Source of the DNA: Arthrobacter sp. CJ23
GTDB lineage: Bacteria > Actinomycetota > Actinomycetes > Actinomycetales > Micrococcaceae
Reading direction: 5' to 3'
Length of the DNA: 64,000 nt
Assembly (NCBI RefSeq): GCF_024741795.1
Contig: NZ_CP102950.1
Coordinates: forward strand, 1,984,001 to 2,048,000
Notes under the pieces: model-generated
Databases searched by the model: none
What the model was told of the DNA's origin: nothing
What the model saw: only the letters and a program-made list of their open reading frames with translations
Part shown: piece by piece, positions 8,881 through 17,686 of the stretch
Position numbering within the stretch: position 1 is the stretch's first letter
How the letters are laid out: the number at the start of each line of letters is the position of its first letter
Program-made: the position numbers and the translations under genes

Positions 8881-9774
8881 TTAGAGATGCTGCAAAAACC
8901 AGCTGAGGGCGGCGGAACTTGAGTCTTCAAAGTTTTCGACGTACGGCTCGAAGTGGCCCCCTGGCAGCATCACCAGGGATTTGGGCTCCTGGGCCTGTTC
9001 GTAGGCTTCGAGGGCCAAGTCCGTGCCGGTCAGTTCATCGTCAGCGGCCACGATGAAGAGCAGCGGCTTCGGCGACACCCTTGAGGCCCAGACCCCGGGT
9101 TCGTAGAGACGCGCCGCCCGGGTGGACTGCAACGTGACGGTGTTGTCCCAGCCGTATTCTTCCGGGCCGGGTTGCGTGTAGAACCGGACAGCGGACGGTA
9201 GCCGGTATGCGGCAGGCTGGCTTGGATCACTGCTCACCACTGCGATCATCCTGGGTGCCTTACCGGCGGCCTGGTCCCGTTCGTCGTCGATGAAGGACTG
9301 TTCCAGCGCCGTCCTGGCGTCGCCTACCGCGCGCCTGGATCCGGCCACATGGCCGTTGATGGCGGGGACCTGGGAGACCACTGCTTTCAGCCGCTGTTCC
9401 GTGGCTCCCAGAACCAGGGCGTGCCCTCCGGAGTAGCTTGAGCCCCACAGGCCTATGCGGGAGGCGTCTACTTCAGGCCTGCCCTCGAGGTAGGTCACTG
9501 CCCGGCGCCAATCCTTGATCTGCTGCCAGGGATTGATGTCGTGGCGGAGTTCCCCCTCGCTGGCGCCGAAATTCCGGTGGTCGTGAACCAGGACCACAAA
9601 CCCGTTGTCGGCAAAGCGGGAGGCATACGCAGCGAGTCCGTGGGCGCGCGTGCCGGCATAGCCGTGGGCCATGGTGATGGCGGGATGCGGCCCTGGCCCA
9701 TCCGGGAGGTAGAGCCAAGCGCGAAGCTTGATGCCACCCTCGGCCATAAATTCAACTTCCAGTCGTTCTGCCAT
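8881..9774 (-). CDS. Alpha/beta hydrolase, X-Pro dipeptidyl-peptidase/dienelactone hydrolase-like
   Basis: A 297-residue alpha/beta hydrolase. TMAHGYAGTRAHGL provides the oxyanion hole, GLWGSSYSGGHAL the nucleophile serine, IVAADDELTG the acid and LPGGHFEPYV the histidine. The family covers peptidases, cocaine-esterase-like and dienelactone-hydrolase-like enzymes of roughly this length. A purine-rich GAAAAGAGAGACTC precedes the ATG. It is the first gene of the minus-strand operon with the metallo-beta-lactamase and TDT genes and is divergent from the thiolase operon. Confidence 0.86.
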   Translation of the reverse strand: MAERLEVEFMAEGGIKLRAWLYLPDGPGPHPAITMAHGYAGTRAHGLAAYASRFADNGFVVLVHDHRNFGASEGELRHDINPWQQIKDWRRAVTYLEGRPEVDASRIGLWGSSYSGGHALVLGATEQRLKAVVSQVPAINGHVAGSRRAVGDARTALEQSFIDDERDQAAGKAPRMIAVVSSDPSQPAAYRLPSAVRFYTQPGPEEYGWDNTVTLQSTRAARLYEPGVWASRVSPKPLLFIVAADDELTGTDLALEAYEQAQEPKSLVMLPGGHFEPYVENFEDSSSAALSWFLQHL

Positions 9775-9940
9775 GAGTCTCTCTTTTCTCTCCAGCGCTC
9801 GTGGCCGGGTAGGTGTGAAACCGCGGGAGCCACGCCGCGCGCCGCGGGGAATCTTGGAACGAATCAGTTGCGTGGTGGTTGAAGGGCCTGTGGCCCGGTT
9901 TCAGCGGGAAGCTTCGGCCTTACGGATGCAAGATATGAAA

Positions 9941-9965
9941 TAAGCGTACACGTTTAGACTATGTC
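9941..9965 (+). promoter_or_regulatory. Candidate shared operator (copy 1)
   Basis: TAAGCGTAC, 9 bases of weaker match, then CTATGTC. A copy with the same ends lies in inverted orientation at 11298-11322. This copy is in the intergenic region between the divergent hydrolase operon and the thiolase gene, about 95 bases before the thiolase ATG. Confidence 0.45.
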
Positions 9966-10057
9966 TCGCAACGATTTTTAGGCGTATGCTCCTTTCATGG
10001 CCCCAGGCCGACCCCATTCCCAGATTTCTTCACCTATGCACGGCGAAAGGCAAAACG

Positions 10058-11227
10058 ATGGCAGGCAGTTTCATCTATGACGGGATCCGCACCCCCTTCG
10101 GAAAATTCGGGAAGTCATTGGCGGGCATCCGCCCCGACGATCTGGCCTCCCATGTCATCCGGGAGGTAGTCGACAGGCAGCCGGGGCTGGAAGCGCACAG
10201 GATTGATGAGGTGATTCTGGGCAACGCCAACGGTGCAGGAGAAGACAACCGCAATGTGGCGCGAATGTCTGCGCTGCTCGCCGGGCTTCCGACGTCGGTG
10301 CCTGGCGTTACGGTCAATCGGCTGTGCGGTTCCGGCCTCGAGGCTGCCATCCAGGCGAGCCGTGCTGTGGAAATTGGAGATGCCGATCTGGTGGTCGCTG
10401 GCGGCGTCGAATCCATGAGCAGGGCGCCCTGGATCCTCGCAAAACCCGAGCGGGCCTTTCCTGCCGGCCCAGAAACTCTCCACAGTTCAACGCTGGGCTG
10501 GCGCATGGTTAACCCCAGGATGAACCAGGCCTGGACGATCTCCAATGGCGAAACGGCAGAAAACCTCGCCGACAAGTTCGACATCTCAAGGACAGAGCAA
10601 GACCAGTTTGCCGTTCGCAGCCACCGGCTGGCCGCGAAGGCCTGGTCCGAAGGCATCTACGACGACGAGGTGGTGCCCCATCCGGATTCACAGCTCCTCA
10701 CCGACGAGGGTGTCCGGCCCACCACCTCGGGGGAGGCCTTGGCGGGTCTGGCTCCGGCATTCCGTGACGGGGGTTCAGTCACTGCAGGCAATTCATCTCC
10801 GCTCAATGACGGGGCAGCAGCCATGCTTATCGGCCGGGAGGGCGCCCTGGAAACGGAACCCCTGGCACGCATCGTTTCACGCGGGGTGGCCGGCAATGAT
10901 CCAGACATCTTCGGCATTGCGCCCGTGGAGGCGGCCAACCAGGCCCTGGCCCGGGCAGGGAAGACCTGGGCCGACGTGGATGTTGTGGAGCTCAATGAAG
11001 CCTTCGCGGCACAAAGCCTGGCATGCCTGCGGCTTTGGCCCGACCTGGATCCGGAGAAGGTGAACATTCACGGCGGCGCGCTGGCCCTTGGTCACCCCTT
11101 GGGTGCGTCCGGCTCCCGCATCCTGATCCACCTGGCACGGGAGCTGAAACGCCGCGGCGGAGGAGTCGGAGTTGCCGCCATTTGCATCGGAGTGGGACAA
11201 GGCCTCGCTGTTGTGCTGGAGCGCTAG
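10058..11227 (+). CDS. Acetyl-CoA acyltransferase (thiolase), beta-ketoadipyl-CoA thiolase-like
   Basis: A 389-residue thiolase. NRLCGSGLEA carries the nucleophilic cysteine near residue 89, GGVESMSRAPW is the family signature, GGALALGHPLGASG holds the catalytic histidine and AICIGVGQG the second cysteine. GEDNRNVARMSALLAGLP closely resembles the PcaF/PaaJ branch, which cleaves 3-oxoadipyl-CoA-type substrates to acetyl-CoA and a shortened acyl-CoA. An ATG at 9986 is also in frame, but 10058 follows GGCGAAAGGCAAAACG and gives the normal start MAGSFIYDGIRTPFG. It leads the catabolic operon. Confidence 0.9.
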   Translation: MAGSFIYDGIRTPFGKFGKSLAGIRPDDLASHVIREVVDRQPGLEAHRIDEVILGNANGAGEDNRNVARMSALLAGLPTSVPGVTVNRLCGSGLEAAIQASRAVEIGDADLVVAGGVESMSRAPWILAKPERAFPAGPETLHSSTLGWRMVNPRMNQAWTISNGETAENLADKFDISRTEQDQFAVRSHRLAAKAWSEGIYDDEVVPHPDSQLLTDEGVRPTTSGEALAGLAPAFRDGGSVTAGNSSPLNDGAAAMLIGREGALETEPLARIVSRGVAGNDPDIFGIAPVEAANQALARAGKTWADVDVVELNEAFAAQSLACLRLWPDLDPEKVNIHGGALALGHPLGASGSRILIHLARELKRRGGGVGVAAICIGVGQGLAVVLER

Positions 11228-11297
11228 TTGCGTCCCTGATCCGGGGCGTGACCGCCATCTTGAGGCATTTTCAAATTCTGGATCAATACTCTTGAAT

Positions 11298-11322
11298 GAA
11301 ATAGGTAAACTAGGTACGCTTA
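11298..11322 (-). promoter_or_regulatory. Candidate shared operator (copy 2)
   Basis: On the minus strand it reads TAAGCGTAC, 9 weaker bases, then CTATTTC, matching the ends of the copy at 9941-9965. It lies about 130 bases before the flavin reductase-like gene and 70 bases after the thiolase stop, so the second part of the operon may have its own controlled promoter. Confidence 0.45.
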
Positions 11323-11449
11323 CTTCAGTTGCTGATTCTACAAAGCTCTAACACTTCCTCCACCGCAGGCCGCGCCGATGCAGCCTCAGGTCGCGTTTCC
11401 TCTTGGGAACGCCAACATACACACTGACAGGGAAAGACACAGGCCCTCC

Positions 11450-12172
11450 ATGATCATCAATAGCGCGGACCTCGACGCCACAGACTCCTACAAACTCCTC
11501 ATCGGAAGCATCATTCCCCGGGCGATCGCTTGGGTGAGCACCATCTCTCCGGAAGGTGTGGCCAACCTTGCGCCCATTTCCTTCTTCACGGCGGTGGGAC
11601 GAAAGCCGCCAATGGTGTCCATCTCGCTGCAGCCACGCTCAGACGGCAAGACCCTCAAGGACACGTTCGTCAACATCCGCGAAACGGGGAACTTCGTGGT
11701 TAACGTGGCCACGCTTCCACAGGCTCACGCCCTGCACTCCTCCGCCTTCGAATTCCCGTCTGGCGTCGACGAGTTTGAGGCAGTGGGGCTCGAAAAAGAG
11801 GCCTCGCAGGCCGTGACAGCACCCAGGATCAAAGACGCCCCTATCGCGATGGAATGCATCGTTAACCGCATCATTCCCGTGGGCGACATGAACGATCACG
11901 TCGTCTGGGGCGAAGTGGTCCGCTTCCACGTCAAGGACGAGCTGTACCTGGAACGGGGAAGGATTGACACTGCGGCGGTCGCGGCTGTGGGCCGGCTGGC
12001 GGCTGAATACACCCTGGTGGAAAACGTGTTCACCACACCCCTTGAGGACGAGCTCCTCAAGTCCAAACACAAACAGCGCATGGCACGCCTGGACGGTCAG
12101 CCGGATGACTGGTCGCCAATTAACACTGCAGCCTGGTCGCCGTCCGGTTCCACCCTCACCAAGGAGCAGTAA
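11450..12172 (+). CDS. Flavin reductase-like (DIM6/NTAB family) protein
   Basis: A 240-residue FMN-binding split-barrel protein. IPRAIAWVSTISPEGVANLAPISFFTAVGRKPPMVSISLQP is the typical flavin-binding N-terminal region of the DIM6/NTAB group, followed by DTFVNIRETGNFVVNVAT. Relatives reduce flavins for partner monooxygenases or act directly on ring substrates; which applies here is unknown. The ATG at 11450 is chosen over an in-frame upstream start because homologous sequence begins there and GGGAAAGACAC precedes it. Its stop directly abuts the GTG of the next gene. Confidence 0.87.
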   Translation: MIINSADLDATDSYKLLIGSIIPRAIAWVSTISPEGVANLAPISFFTAVGRKPPMVSISLQPRSDGKTLKDTFVNIRETGNFVVNVATLPQAHALHSSAFEFPSGVDEFEAVGLEKEASQAVTAPRIKDAPIAMECIVNRIIPVGDMNDHVVWGEVVRFHVKDELYLERGRIDTAAVAAVGRLAAEYTLVENVFTTPLEDELLKSKHKQRMARLDGQPDDWSPINTAAWSPSGSTLTKEQ

Positions 12173-13387
12173 GTGACTACCGTAATTGAGCAGTTGCAGG
12201 AGCAGGATCCCTCCCTGACAACCACGGGCAGCGGCGATGTGGCCGTGCTCTTCATCCACGGTTTCCTGGATGACCAGAGTGTCTGGGACGACGTCGTCTC
12301 CGAACTCGCCGCCGCGGACGCCCAACTGCTGAGGCTGGACCTGGCAGGGATGGGGGACCGGAGCGGGGATGAGGGCCCCTATAGTCTGCAGCGGTATGCC
12401 GACGACGTCGCCCGCGTCGTGGCTGGGCTGGACAAGCCCGTAGTACTCGTCGCGCAAAGCATGGGGACGCTCGTGGCCGAGCTCGTGGGTGTCCGCCACC
12501 CGGACAAGGTGCTGGGCGCAGTATTCGTTACGCCCGTTCCCTTGGCAGGGACGCACCTTCCCGAGGAAGCTGTCAGCTCCTTCCGGAAGCTCGGTGGGGA
12601 CGTAGAAGCACAGCGCGGGGTTCGGATGTACCTGGGCGGCGGGCTGGACGAATTCGGCTTGGACAAGCTCACCTATATAGGCAGCCGCATCCGCCCGGAA
12701 GTGGTGACCCACCTCGTTGACTGCTGGAACGAGGGGATCCCGGACGCCCCGGAGAAGAGTGAATTTAGCTCACCTGTATTAATTATCCGCGGTGAAGCCG
12801 ACGGTTTCGCCACCGCTGAACTGGTATCTTCAGCGGTCGCCCCACGATTCCAGCACGTGAAGGAGGAAGTACTCAGCGGGGCGGGCCACTGGCCCCACGT
12901 CCAGCAGCCCCAGAACGTGGCCGGACTCATCGGCCGGTTCCTGCAAGAAATTTCTGAAGGATCTGCCGCTGCACCCGGCGGGGCCGGCGCTCAAGGCTGG
13001 ATCAACGCCTTTGCCAGCAAGTCCGCGGACGACTTTGGCGAGGCCTTCCACCGCGACGTTGTCCTTGAGGCTTCTGTCATTCGGTCTCCAATCACCGGCC
13101 GGGAGAACGTCAAAACGGTGATGAGCGCAGCCAGCTCCATTTACGAGTCCCTCGAGTTTACGCAGCAAACCATTAATGGTCAGCGCACCTATCTTGAGTG
13201 GCAGGCGACGGCGTTCGGCGGCCTCAAGCTCTACGGAGTCACCATCCTCACCAAGGACGAGAACGGTCAGATAGTCTCAGCCGCCATCCACCACCGCCCT
13301 CTTGACGCAGCGCTCCGCTTCTCGGCTGAACTCGGTAAACGGATCGGGAAGGCCGTAGGTGAATCCCGTTTCTACTCCGCCGACTGA
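12173..13387 (+). CDS. Alpha/beta hydrolase fused to an NTF2/SnoaL-like domain
   Basis: A 404-residue two-domain protein. Residues about 20-265 are an alpha/beta hydrolase with FIHGFLDD at the oxyanion hole, VAQSMGT as nucleophile elbow (A-x-S-x-G form), GEADGFAT as acid and GAGHWPHVQ with the histidine. Residues about 280-400 look like a SnoaL/NTF2-type cone-shaped domain (WINAFASKSADDFGEAFHRDVVLEAS, then SPITGRENV). The GTG begins immediately after the upstream stop, indicating coupling with the flavin reductase-like gene. The fusion suggests hydrolysis of a ring-derived or CoA-type intermediate, but that is inference. Confidence 0.82.
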   Translation: MTTVIEQLQEQDPSLTTTGSGDVAVLFIHGFLDDQSVWDDVVSELAAADAQLLRLDLAGMGDRSGDEGPYSLQRYADDVARVVAGLDKPVVLVAQSMGTLVAELVGVRHPDKVLGAVFVTPVPLAGTHLPEEAVSSFRKLGGDVEAQRGVRMYLGGGLDEFGLDKLTYIGSRIRPEVVTHLVDCWNEGIPDAPEKSEFSSPVLIIRGEADGFATAELVSSAVAPRFQHVKEEVLSGAGHWPHVQQPQNVAGLIGRFLQEISEGSAAAPGGAGAQGWINAFASKSADDFGEAFHRDVVLEASVIRSPITGRENVKTVMSAASSIYESLEFTQQTINGQRTYLEWQATAFGGLKLYGVTILTKDENGQIVSAAIHHRPLDAALRFSAELGKRIGKAVGESRFYSAD

Positions 13388-13442
13388 ATCGTGCAGCACT
13401 CAGCAGGTTAGCCGTACCACTTCAACGAAAGGGCCTAAGCCA

Positions 13443-14231
13443 ATGACCCACCTGACTTTCACTGTCCAGGATCAGATTGCCACCATCGTCCTGGACAATC
13501 CGCCCCAGAACCGAATCGACCTTCAGATGGCGGATGAACTTTCCGAAGCTATAACCGCCATCGGCAGCAGTGACGCCCGTGTGGTCATCGTTCGGTCTGA
13601 AGGGGCGGACTTCAGCTTCGGAGGTGACATCATGACGTGGCCGGGCGCCGAAACGCGGGAACTGCGTGCCTTGTTTGAGCGCTACATGTCAGTCTTCAAC
13701 CAGCTCGAATTGCTGCCGATGCCGGTCATCGCCGAAGTTCAAGGTCTTTGCTTCGGAGGTGGATTTGAACTCGCTCTCCGTGCCGACCTCATCTTTGCCG
13801 CAGAGTCAGCGGAGTTCGGGCATCCAGAGCAGACTCTTGGCATCGTTACCCTCCTGGGCGGCATCTATCGGGTGGCAGAGAGGGCGGGCAAGGCGCGGGC
13901 AGCAGAATGGGCCATGACCTCGGAAAAAGTGCCGGCGTCGGAAATGAGCCGCGCCGGAGTAGTGAACCGCGTCGTTTCCGAGGACAAGCTCCGGGAGGAA
14001 GTCTTGGCGTTTGCGCAGCGAATCGCTACCGGTGCCACGCGGGCGTACGCCGCGCACAAGGCACTGCTGAGGACCTGGTCGCTGGGCGGTGTCGCTGCAG
14101 CAGACCAGGCGATGTTTGATATCGCCATGCCCTTGTTTGAACGCGAAGACACCCAAGTGGGGCTGAATTCAGCAGTGGAAGCTCTTAAGGAGGGAAGGCC
14201 GCGGCCCGTGTTGGAATTTCAAGGCCGCTGA
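13443..14231 (+). CDS. Enoyl-CoA hydratase/isomerase (crotonase) family protein
   Basis: A 262-residue crotonase. ADFSFGGDIMTW is the first oxyanion-hole segment and VQGLCFGGGFELALRADLIFAAESAEFGHPEQTLGIV the second, with the acidic residue at the usual position. The family hydrates, isomerises or cleaves acyl-CoA intermediates. The ATG at 13443 follows CGAAAGGGCCTAAGCCA; an earlier in-frame start overlaps the preceding gene. Together with the thiolase it implies CoA-bound beta-oxidation-like degradation of an organic acid. Confidence 0.9.
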   Translation: MTHLTFTVQDQIATIVLDNPPQNRIDLQMADELSEAITAIGSSDARVVIVRSEGADFSFGGDIMTWPGAETRELRALFERYMSVFNQLELLPMPVIAEVQGLCFGGGFELALRADLIFAAESAEFGHPEQTLGIVTLLGGIYRVAERAGKARAAEWAMTSEKVPASEMSRAGVVNRVVSEDKLREEVLAFAQRIATGATRAYAAHKALLRTWSLGGVAAADQAMFDIAMPLFEREDTQVGLNSAVEALKEGRPRPVLEFQGR

Positions 14232-14286
14232 GGCCTTTAAGCTAGTGGTTGGCCAGGTGCCCTAGAAGCTGGCGAAAGAGGATGCA

Positions 14287-14904
14287 GTGAGCTACTGGAA
14301 CGCGACGCAGCGCTATGACATGGAAAGTGCTCCTGGCGGGCTCGGTTTTGTGCATGACCTGCTCAACACGAAATCCGCTGGAAAGCCGCGAAGGTCCGAC
14401 TTATTGCTTGACCTTGGGCTCGCTCAGGCCTGGGTGGATGCCGGGCTGAAACAGTGGGCACTGGCAACCGGCAGGCGCTATGTCGAAGTCAAACTTACCG
14501 AACGCGACCTGGAACATCTGCGGTACTTTCGTGACGAACTTGCCAGCACGCTAAACGCCGAAGGGGACCCTGACGCCGTCGTCAGTTCCGACGTCGACGC
14601 CCTGCCCACAGTCTGGACAACCGCCACGTCCCTGAAGCTCAAATCCAATGGAATGGTTCAGGCAGAACCGCAGGGGGCGGGAGCCGGACACATTGAATCC
14701 CTGGCCATGACAGAGATTTTCCAGGCCCAACTCGCGGGAACCTGGCACCGGCTCAAACTATGCCGCAGCGAAAAATGCCGGGTTGCGTTCTTTGACCGTT
14801 CACGCAATAACAGCGGCGTTTGGCATGACGTGAAAATCTGCGGTAACCCGGCGAATCTCCGAGCGCACCGGGCGCGAAAACATGAATCAAAGCTCGTGAA
14901 TTGA
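14287..14904 (+). CDS. CGNR zinc-finger regulator (ABATE domain)
   Basis: A 205-residue protein with an N-terminal ABATE-like domain (ESAPGGLGFVHDLLNTK through about residue 130) and a C-terminal CGNR zinc finger. The finger shows LCRSEKCRVAFFDRSRNNSGVWHDVKICGNPANLRAHRARK, although the usual WCS has become WHDVKIC. These proteins are stress-linked transcriptional regulators. It begins at a GTG after GAAAGAGGATGCA and follows the enoyl-CoA hydratase gene by 55 bases, so it may regulate the catabolic operon. Confidence 0.85.
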   Translation: MSYWNATQRYDMESAPGGLGFVHDLLNTKSAGKPRRSDLLLDLGLAQAWVDAGLKQWALATGRRYVEVKLTERDLEHLRYFRDELASTLNAEGDPDAVVSSDVDALPTVWTTATSLKLKSNGMVQAEPQGAGAGHIESLAMTEIFQAQLAGTWHRLKLCRSEKCRVAFFDRSRNNSGVWHDVKICGNPANLRAHRARKHESKLVN

Positions 14905-14987
14905 CCCCATCCCCGTTCGTGGATGAGCAAGCTGGCAGGGGGAGGTCTATTCGCTGACCGGGCTATCAATCCCATCAAAGGACCTCA

Positions 14988-15917
14988 ATGCAAGCCTTAC
15001 CTCCGGACAATTCTGACCGAATCGCCGAGTACGCACATTCCGATAGGTTGGTCACCGCCGAATGGCTTGTGCAGCACATGGCTGATGACAGGCTGGTCAT
15101 CGTGGAGTCTGACGAGGACCCGCTGCTGTATGAAGTGGGCCATATACCGTCGGCAGTGAAAATTGATTGGCATACGGACCTGAACGACCAGGTGATGCGC
15201 GACTATTTGACGGGCCAGGAATTTGCCAATCTGATGACGTCCCGCGGTATTTCACGGGACAGCACCGTTGTCATTTATGGTGACAAGCACAACTGGTGGG
15301 CCGCCTATACCCTCTGGGTATTCAGTCTCTTTGGCCATCCTGCCGTCCGCTTGCTCGACGGCGGGCGTGAAAAGTGGATCTCCGAAGGACGTCCTCTCGA
15401 GACCGCGCCGGCGCCCGCCCGGACCGCAACGCCGTATCCGGTGGTCACGCGCGACGACGCGTCCATCCGGGCGTTTAAGAATGACGTCCAGGAACACATC
15501 GGGCTACCCCTGATAGACATCCGCAGCCCTGAGGAATACACGGGTGAGCGCACGTCAATTCCCGATTACCCGCAGGAGGGCGTCCTTCGCGGCGGTCATA
15601 TCCCTGGGGCGCGCAATGTCCCGTGGGCGCGGGCTGTTTCCGACGACGGGACGTTCCGGCCGCGGAGGGAACTCGAGGAGATCTACTTCAACGAAGTAGG
15701 CCTGCGAGCCGACGATGAAGTCATCACCTACTGCCGCATTGGCGAGCGTTCAAGCCATTCGTGGTTCGCCCTGACGTTCCTGCTGGGCATGGACAGGGTG
15801 AGGAACTACGACGGCTCATGGACCGAATGGGGCAATGCTGTTCGGGCTCCGATAGCGGTAGGTTTAGAAGATCCTGTTTGGGTGAGTAGTCCGGTTACCG
15901 TCTCTCCGGAGCCATAG
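14988..15917 (+). CDS. Two-domain rhodanese-like sulfurtransferase
   Basis: A 309-residue thiosulfate/3-mercaptopyruvate sulfurtransferase family protein. The N-terminal rhodanese domain ([29 protein letters not shown]) is inactive in such tandem proteins. The C-terminal domain has [23 protein letters not shown] and the active loop [12 protein letters not shown] with the persulfide-forming cysteine. The CRIGER loop is seen in actinobacterial CysA/SseA-type enzymes. AAAGGACCTC precedes the ATG. It is last in the run of plus-strand genes. Confidence 0.9.
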   Translation: MQALPPDNSDRIAEYAHSDRLVTAEWLVQHMADDRLVIVESDEDPLLYEVGHIPSAVKIDWHTDLNDQVMRDYLTGQEFANLMTSRGISRDSTVVIYGDKHNWWAAYTLWVFSLFGHPAVRLLDGGREKWISEGRPLETAPAPARTATPYPVVTRDDASIRAFKNDVQEHIGLPLIDIRSPEEYTGERTSIPDYPQEGVLRGGHIPGARNVPWARAVSDDGTFRPRRELEEIYFNEVGLRADDEVITYCRIGERSSHSWFALTFLLGMDRVRNYDGSWTEWGNAVRAPIAVGLEDPVWVSSPVTVSPEP

Positions 15918-15944
15918 ATGGCCGATCTACCCCCCCGCACCTCC

Positions 15945-15996
15945 AGCCTCGGCACCGTAACTGACTCAGTAGCCTCGGCACCGTAACTGACTAAGT
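15945..15996. repeat. Tandem 26-base direct repeat (two units)
   Basis: Two adjacent units beginning AGCCTCGGCACCGTAACTGA and differing at one base, just after the sulfurtransferase gene. A third partial unit (AGCCTGGTGCC) follows. Confidence 0.8.
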
Positions 15997-16396
15997 AGCC
16001 TGGTGCCAGGAGTCACCAGCAGCCCTCCGTTACCTTTTTTCGTAGCCCGGGTCCGGTTGCAGCATAAGGGTGTGTGGCCGGTCGGTCCCGGCATGGTTTC
16101 TGCCCCCAGTCGTTCATGAGCCGGGGGTGTAGTCACCGGACAGACCCTAGTCAGGCGGTTGTATGTCCAAAAGCTCATGAGATGGGTGAAGGAAGGAGGT
16201 GTAGCCACATGAACGCATTCACTGTTGGATGGTTCTGCCGGTCACTGGGGCTCAGTCGCGCGCGGGAGGCATCACGCCGAACGTGGGACGGCGCGAACCC
16301 GTCAGTCGTCCCAATTTTGCCAGCGCAAAGACAAAACCGCGTTCCCTCAACTGGGGGCGCGGTTTGCGTTGCGGTCTGCGCAAGACGGCGAAATCG
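15997..16396. other. Intergenic region without a recognised gene
   Basis: No supported gene. A GCGCGGTTT/AAACCGCG inverted pair lies near 16337-16367 (AAAACCGCGTTCCCTCAACTGGGGGCGCGGTTT), a possible hairpin leading into dispersed repeat copy A. Confidence 0.4.
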
Positions 16397-16590
16397 GAGT
16401 GTGGACAATGTCCACACTTTGGGCCTCGGACTGGGTCGTACAGAGGTCGGATCGGGTCGGATTGCCTTTGTTTCCGCGAGATCCCAGTGTTTGCAAGGGC
16501 TTTAGTCCGGTTCGAGTCCCACCTCGGGCACGTGTTTTCCCCCAGGCTGGGGGCCTTTTTGGGGCCTCCAGCCTGTGTACGCTGCACACA
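16397..16590 (+). repeat. Dispersed structured repeat, copy A
   Basis: Palindrome GTGTGGACA-A-TGTCCACAC at 16399-16417, then a tRNA-3'-half-like block at 16481-16531 (GTTTGCAAGG, GTCCGGTTCGAGTCCCACC, CTCGGGCAC). A hairpin CCCCCA-GGC-TGGGGG at 16539-16553 followed by CCTTTTT looks like a terminator. A degenerate second palindrome (TGTGTAC-GCT-GCACACA) follows near 16574-16590. The block matches copies C and E almost base for base. It lies between the sulfurtransferase gene and the arabinan locus. Confidence 0.8.
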
Positions 16591-17200
16591 CAGTGCCGGC
16601 GGTGGCTCGGAACGTGTCCTCGCCGCGCTATATGCAGTTGTGGCTGGCCGTTCTTGTGGCCGGGTCGATCCTCTCTTTGGGCGGGCAGTCTGCCCGTTCT
16701 ATCTGTTCATGGCTAGATCAAGCCGGGGCGACATGACTGCGCAGGTTAGTGGGGGAGCGGTGCTCCGCTGAGTTCTCGTTTTCTTCATACCTGTTCATTT
16801 CCGTAGGGCCGGGTGGCCACATGACAAAGCCGCTGCATAGGTAGATCCGAGTGAGGGGCGACTCTAGCAGTTGCGACTTTATAGATTGAAGGCACGCCAG
16901 GCTGTACCGAAAGTCGTTTCCGAACGCGGGGCAGTGAACTGACTTTTGGAACAACTTTTGGGACGCTGAAGTTACGCGGATTTCGTCAAGAGAGGGCTGG
17001 GGAGTGGCCTCGGAGCGCGTTGTCCCGGTTCCGAGAAAGTGGGACGCTGAGGAGAGGACCGGTTGGGGGCGGACGTGTTTTCAGGGCACTGGTCCCCAGC
17101 CGTTGCTTGGGCAGGGGGTAGACGCACCGAGGGCGGTCGGGGTCTTAGGGGCCGGGGAAGGGCAGACCCGATATCCAGATCTTCCAAAACCCAGGACAGG
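16591..17200. other. Intergenic region without a recognised gene
   Basis: Open frames exist but lack recognisable domains and convincing starts. The first part (to about 16690) resembles sequence downstream of the other repeat copies (GGCCGTTCTTGTGGCCGGGT), so it belongs to copy A's flank. Confidence 0.4.
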
Positions 17201-17482
17201 ATGCGTTGGAGGCTCGTCTCGATGGCCTGCCTGGTTCAGCTCGCTTTTGCCGTGGTCGCTTCGGCTTCGGTGGGATGGTTCTACATGCCAGCTTTAGCCG
17301 CCGGATTGGTCGGAATGCATCCCTCGGCCACGAAGCCCAACTTCCAGGAAACTTGGGAGCTGAGCCTGCCTGACGAGCCATATGCTCAAAGCGTCGGGAG
17401 CGCATTAGCCACAAGGCCAGGAGTGATAGCCGAATCATGGCCGGGAGCCAGCGGCGAGAGGTCTGGACCGCCACAGGATTAG
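17201..17482 (+). CDS. Possible small membrane or secreted protein
   Basis: A 93-residue frame with an N-terminal hydrophobic segment (MACLVQLAFAVVASASVGWFYMPALAAGLVGM) that could be a signal anchor, then a polar tail. No family is recognised and no strong ribosome site is present. It may be chance, since it lies in sequence otherwise without genes. Confidence 0.25.
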   Translation: MRWRLVSMACLVQLAFAVVASASVGWFYMPALAAGLVGMHPSATKPNFQETWELSLPDEPYAQSVGSALATRPGVIAESWPGASGERSGPPQD

Positions 17483-17598
17483 AGCCTGACCTGCAGTGGG
17501 AACCGACATCAGTGCATCTGTGGTAAGTGACGGTGGCCCCTTTTCCGTATGGTCCCAGCAGATGAGGCATCAGATTCCGGAGACCGCGCCCGCGCAAA

Positions 17599-17637
17599 GT
17601 ACAAACGTTGTACCGTGCCCTGCTACCAACGTTGTAC
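17599..17637. promoter_or_regulatory. Two LacI-type operators before the regulator gene
   Basis: GTACAAACGTTGTAC (17599-17613, 6-base arms around a central ACG) and TACCAACGTTGTAC (17624-17637), with the central AACGTT typical of LacI/GalR sites. Related sites stand before the transporter genes at 18786-18810, so the regulator at 17687 probably controls both. Confidence 0.75.
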
Positions 17638-17686
17638 CCTGTCATCAGGGCGATTCCGTGCCCTTTGCGCAGGGAAAGGAGCGGCC

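Noticed and set aside
15945..15996. Start of a CRISPR array
   Set aside because: Only two 26-base units in direct contact, no spacers and no cas genes.
16481..16531. Functional tRNA gene
   Set aside because: Only a 3'-half-like block is present, the T-stem is imperfect and no anticodon or D-arm can be placed.
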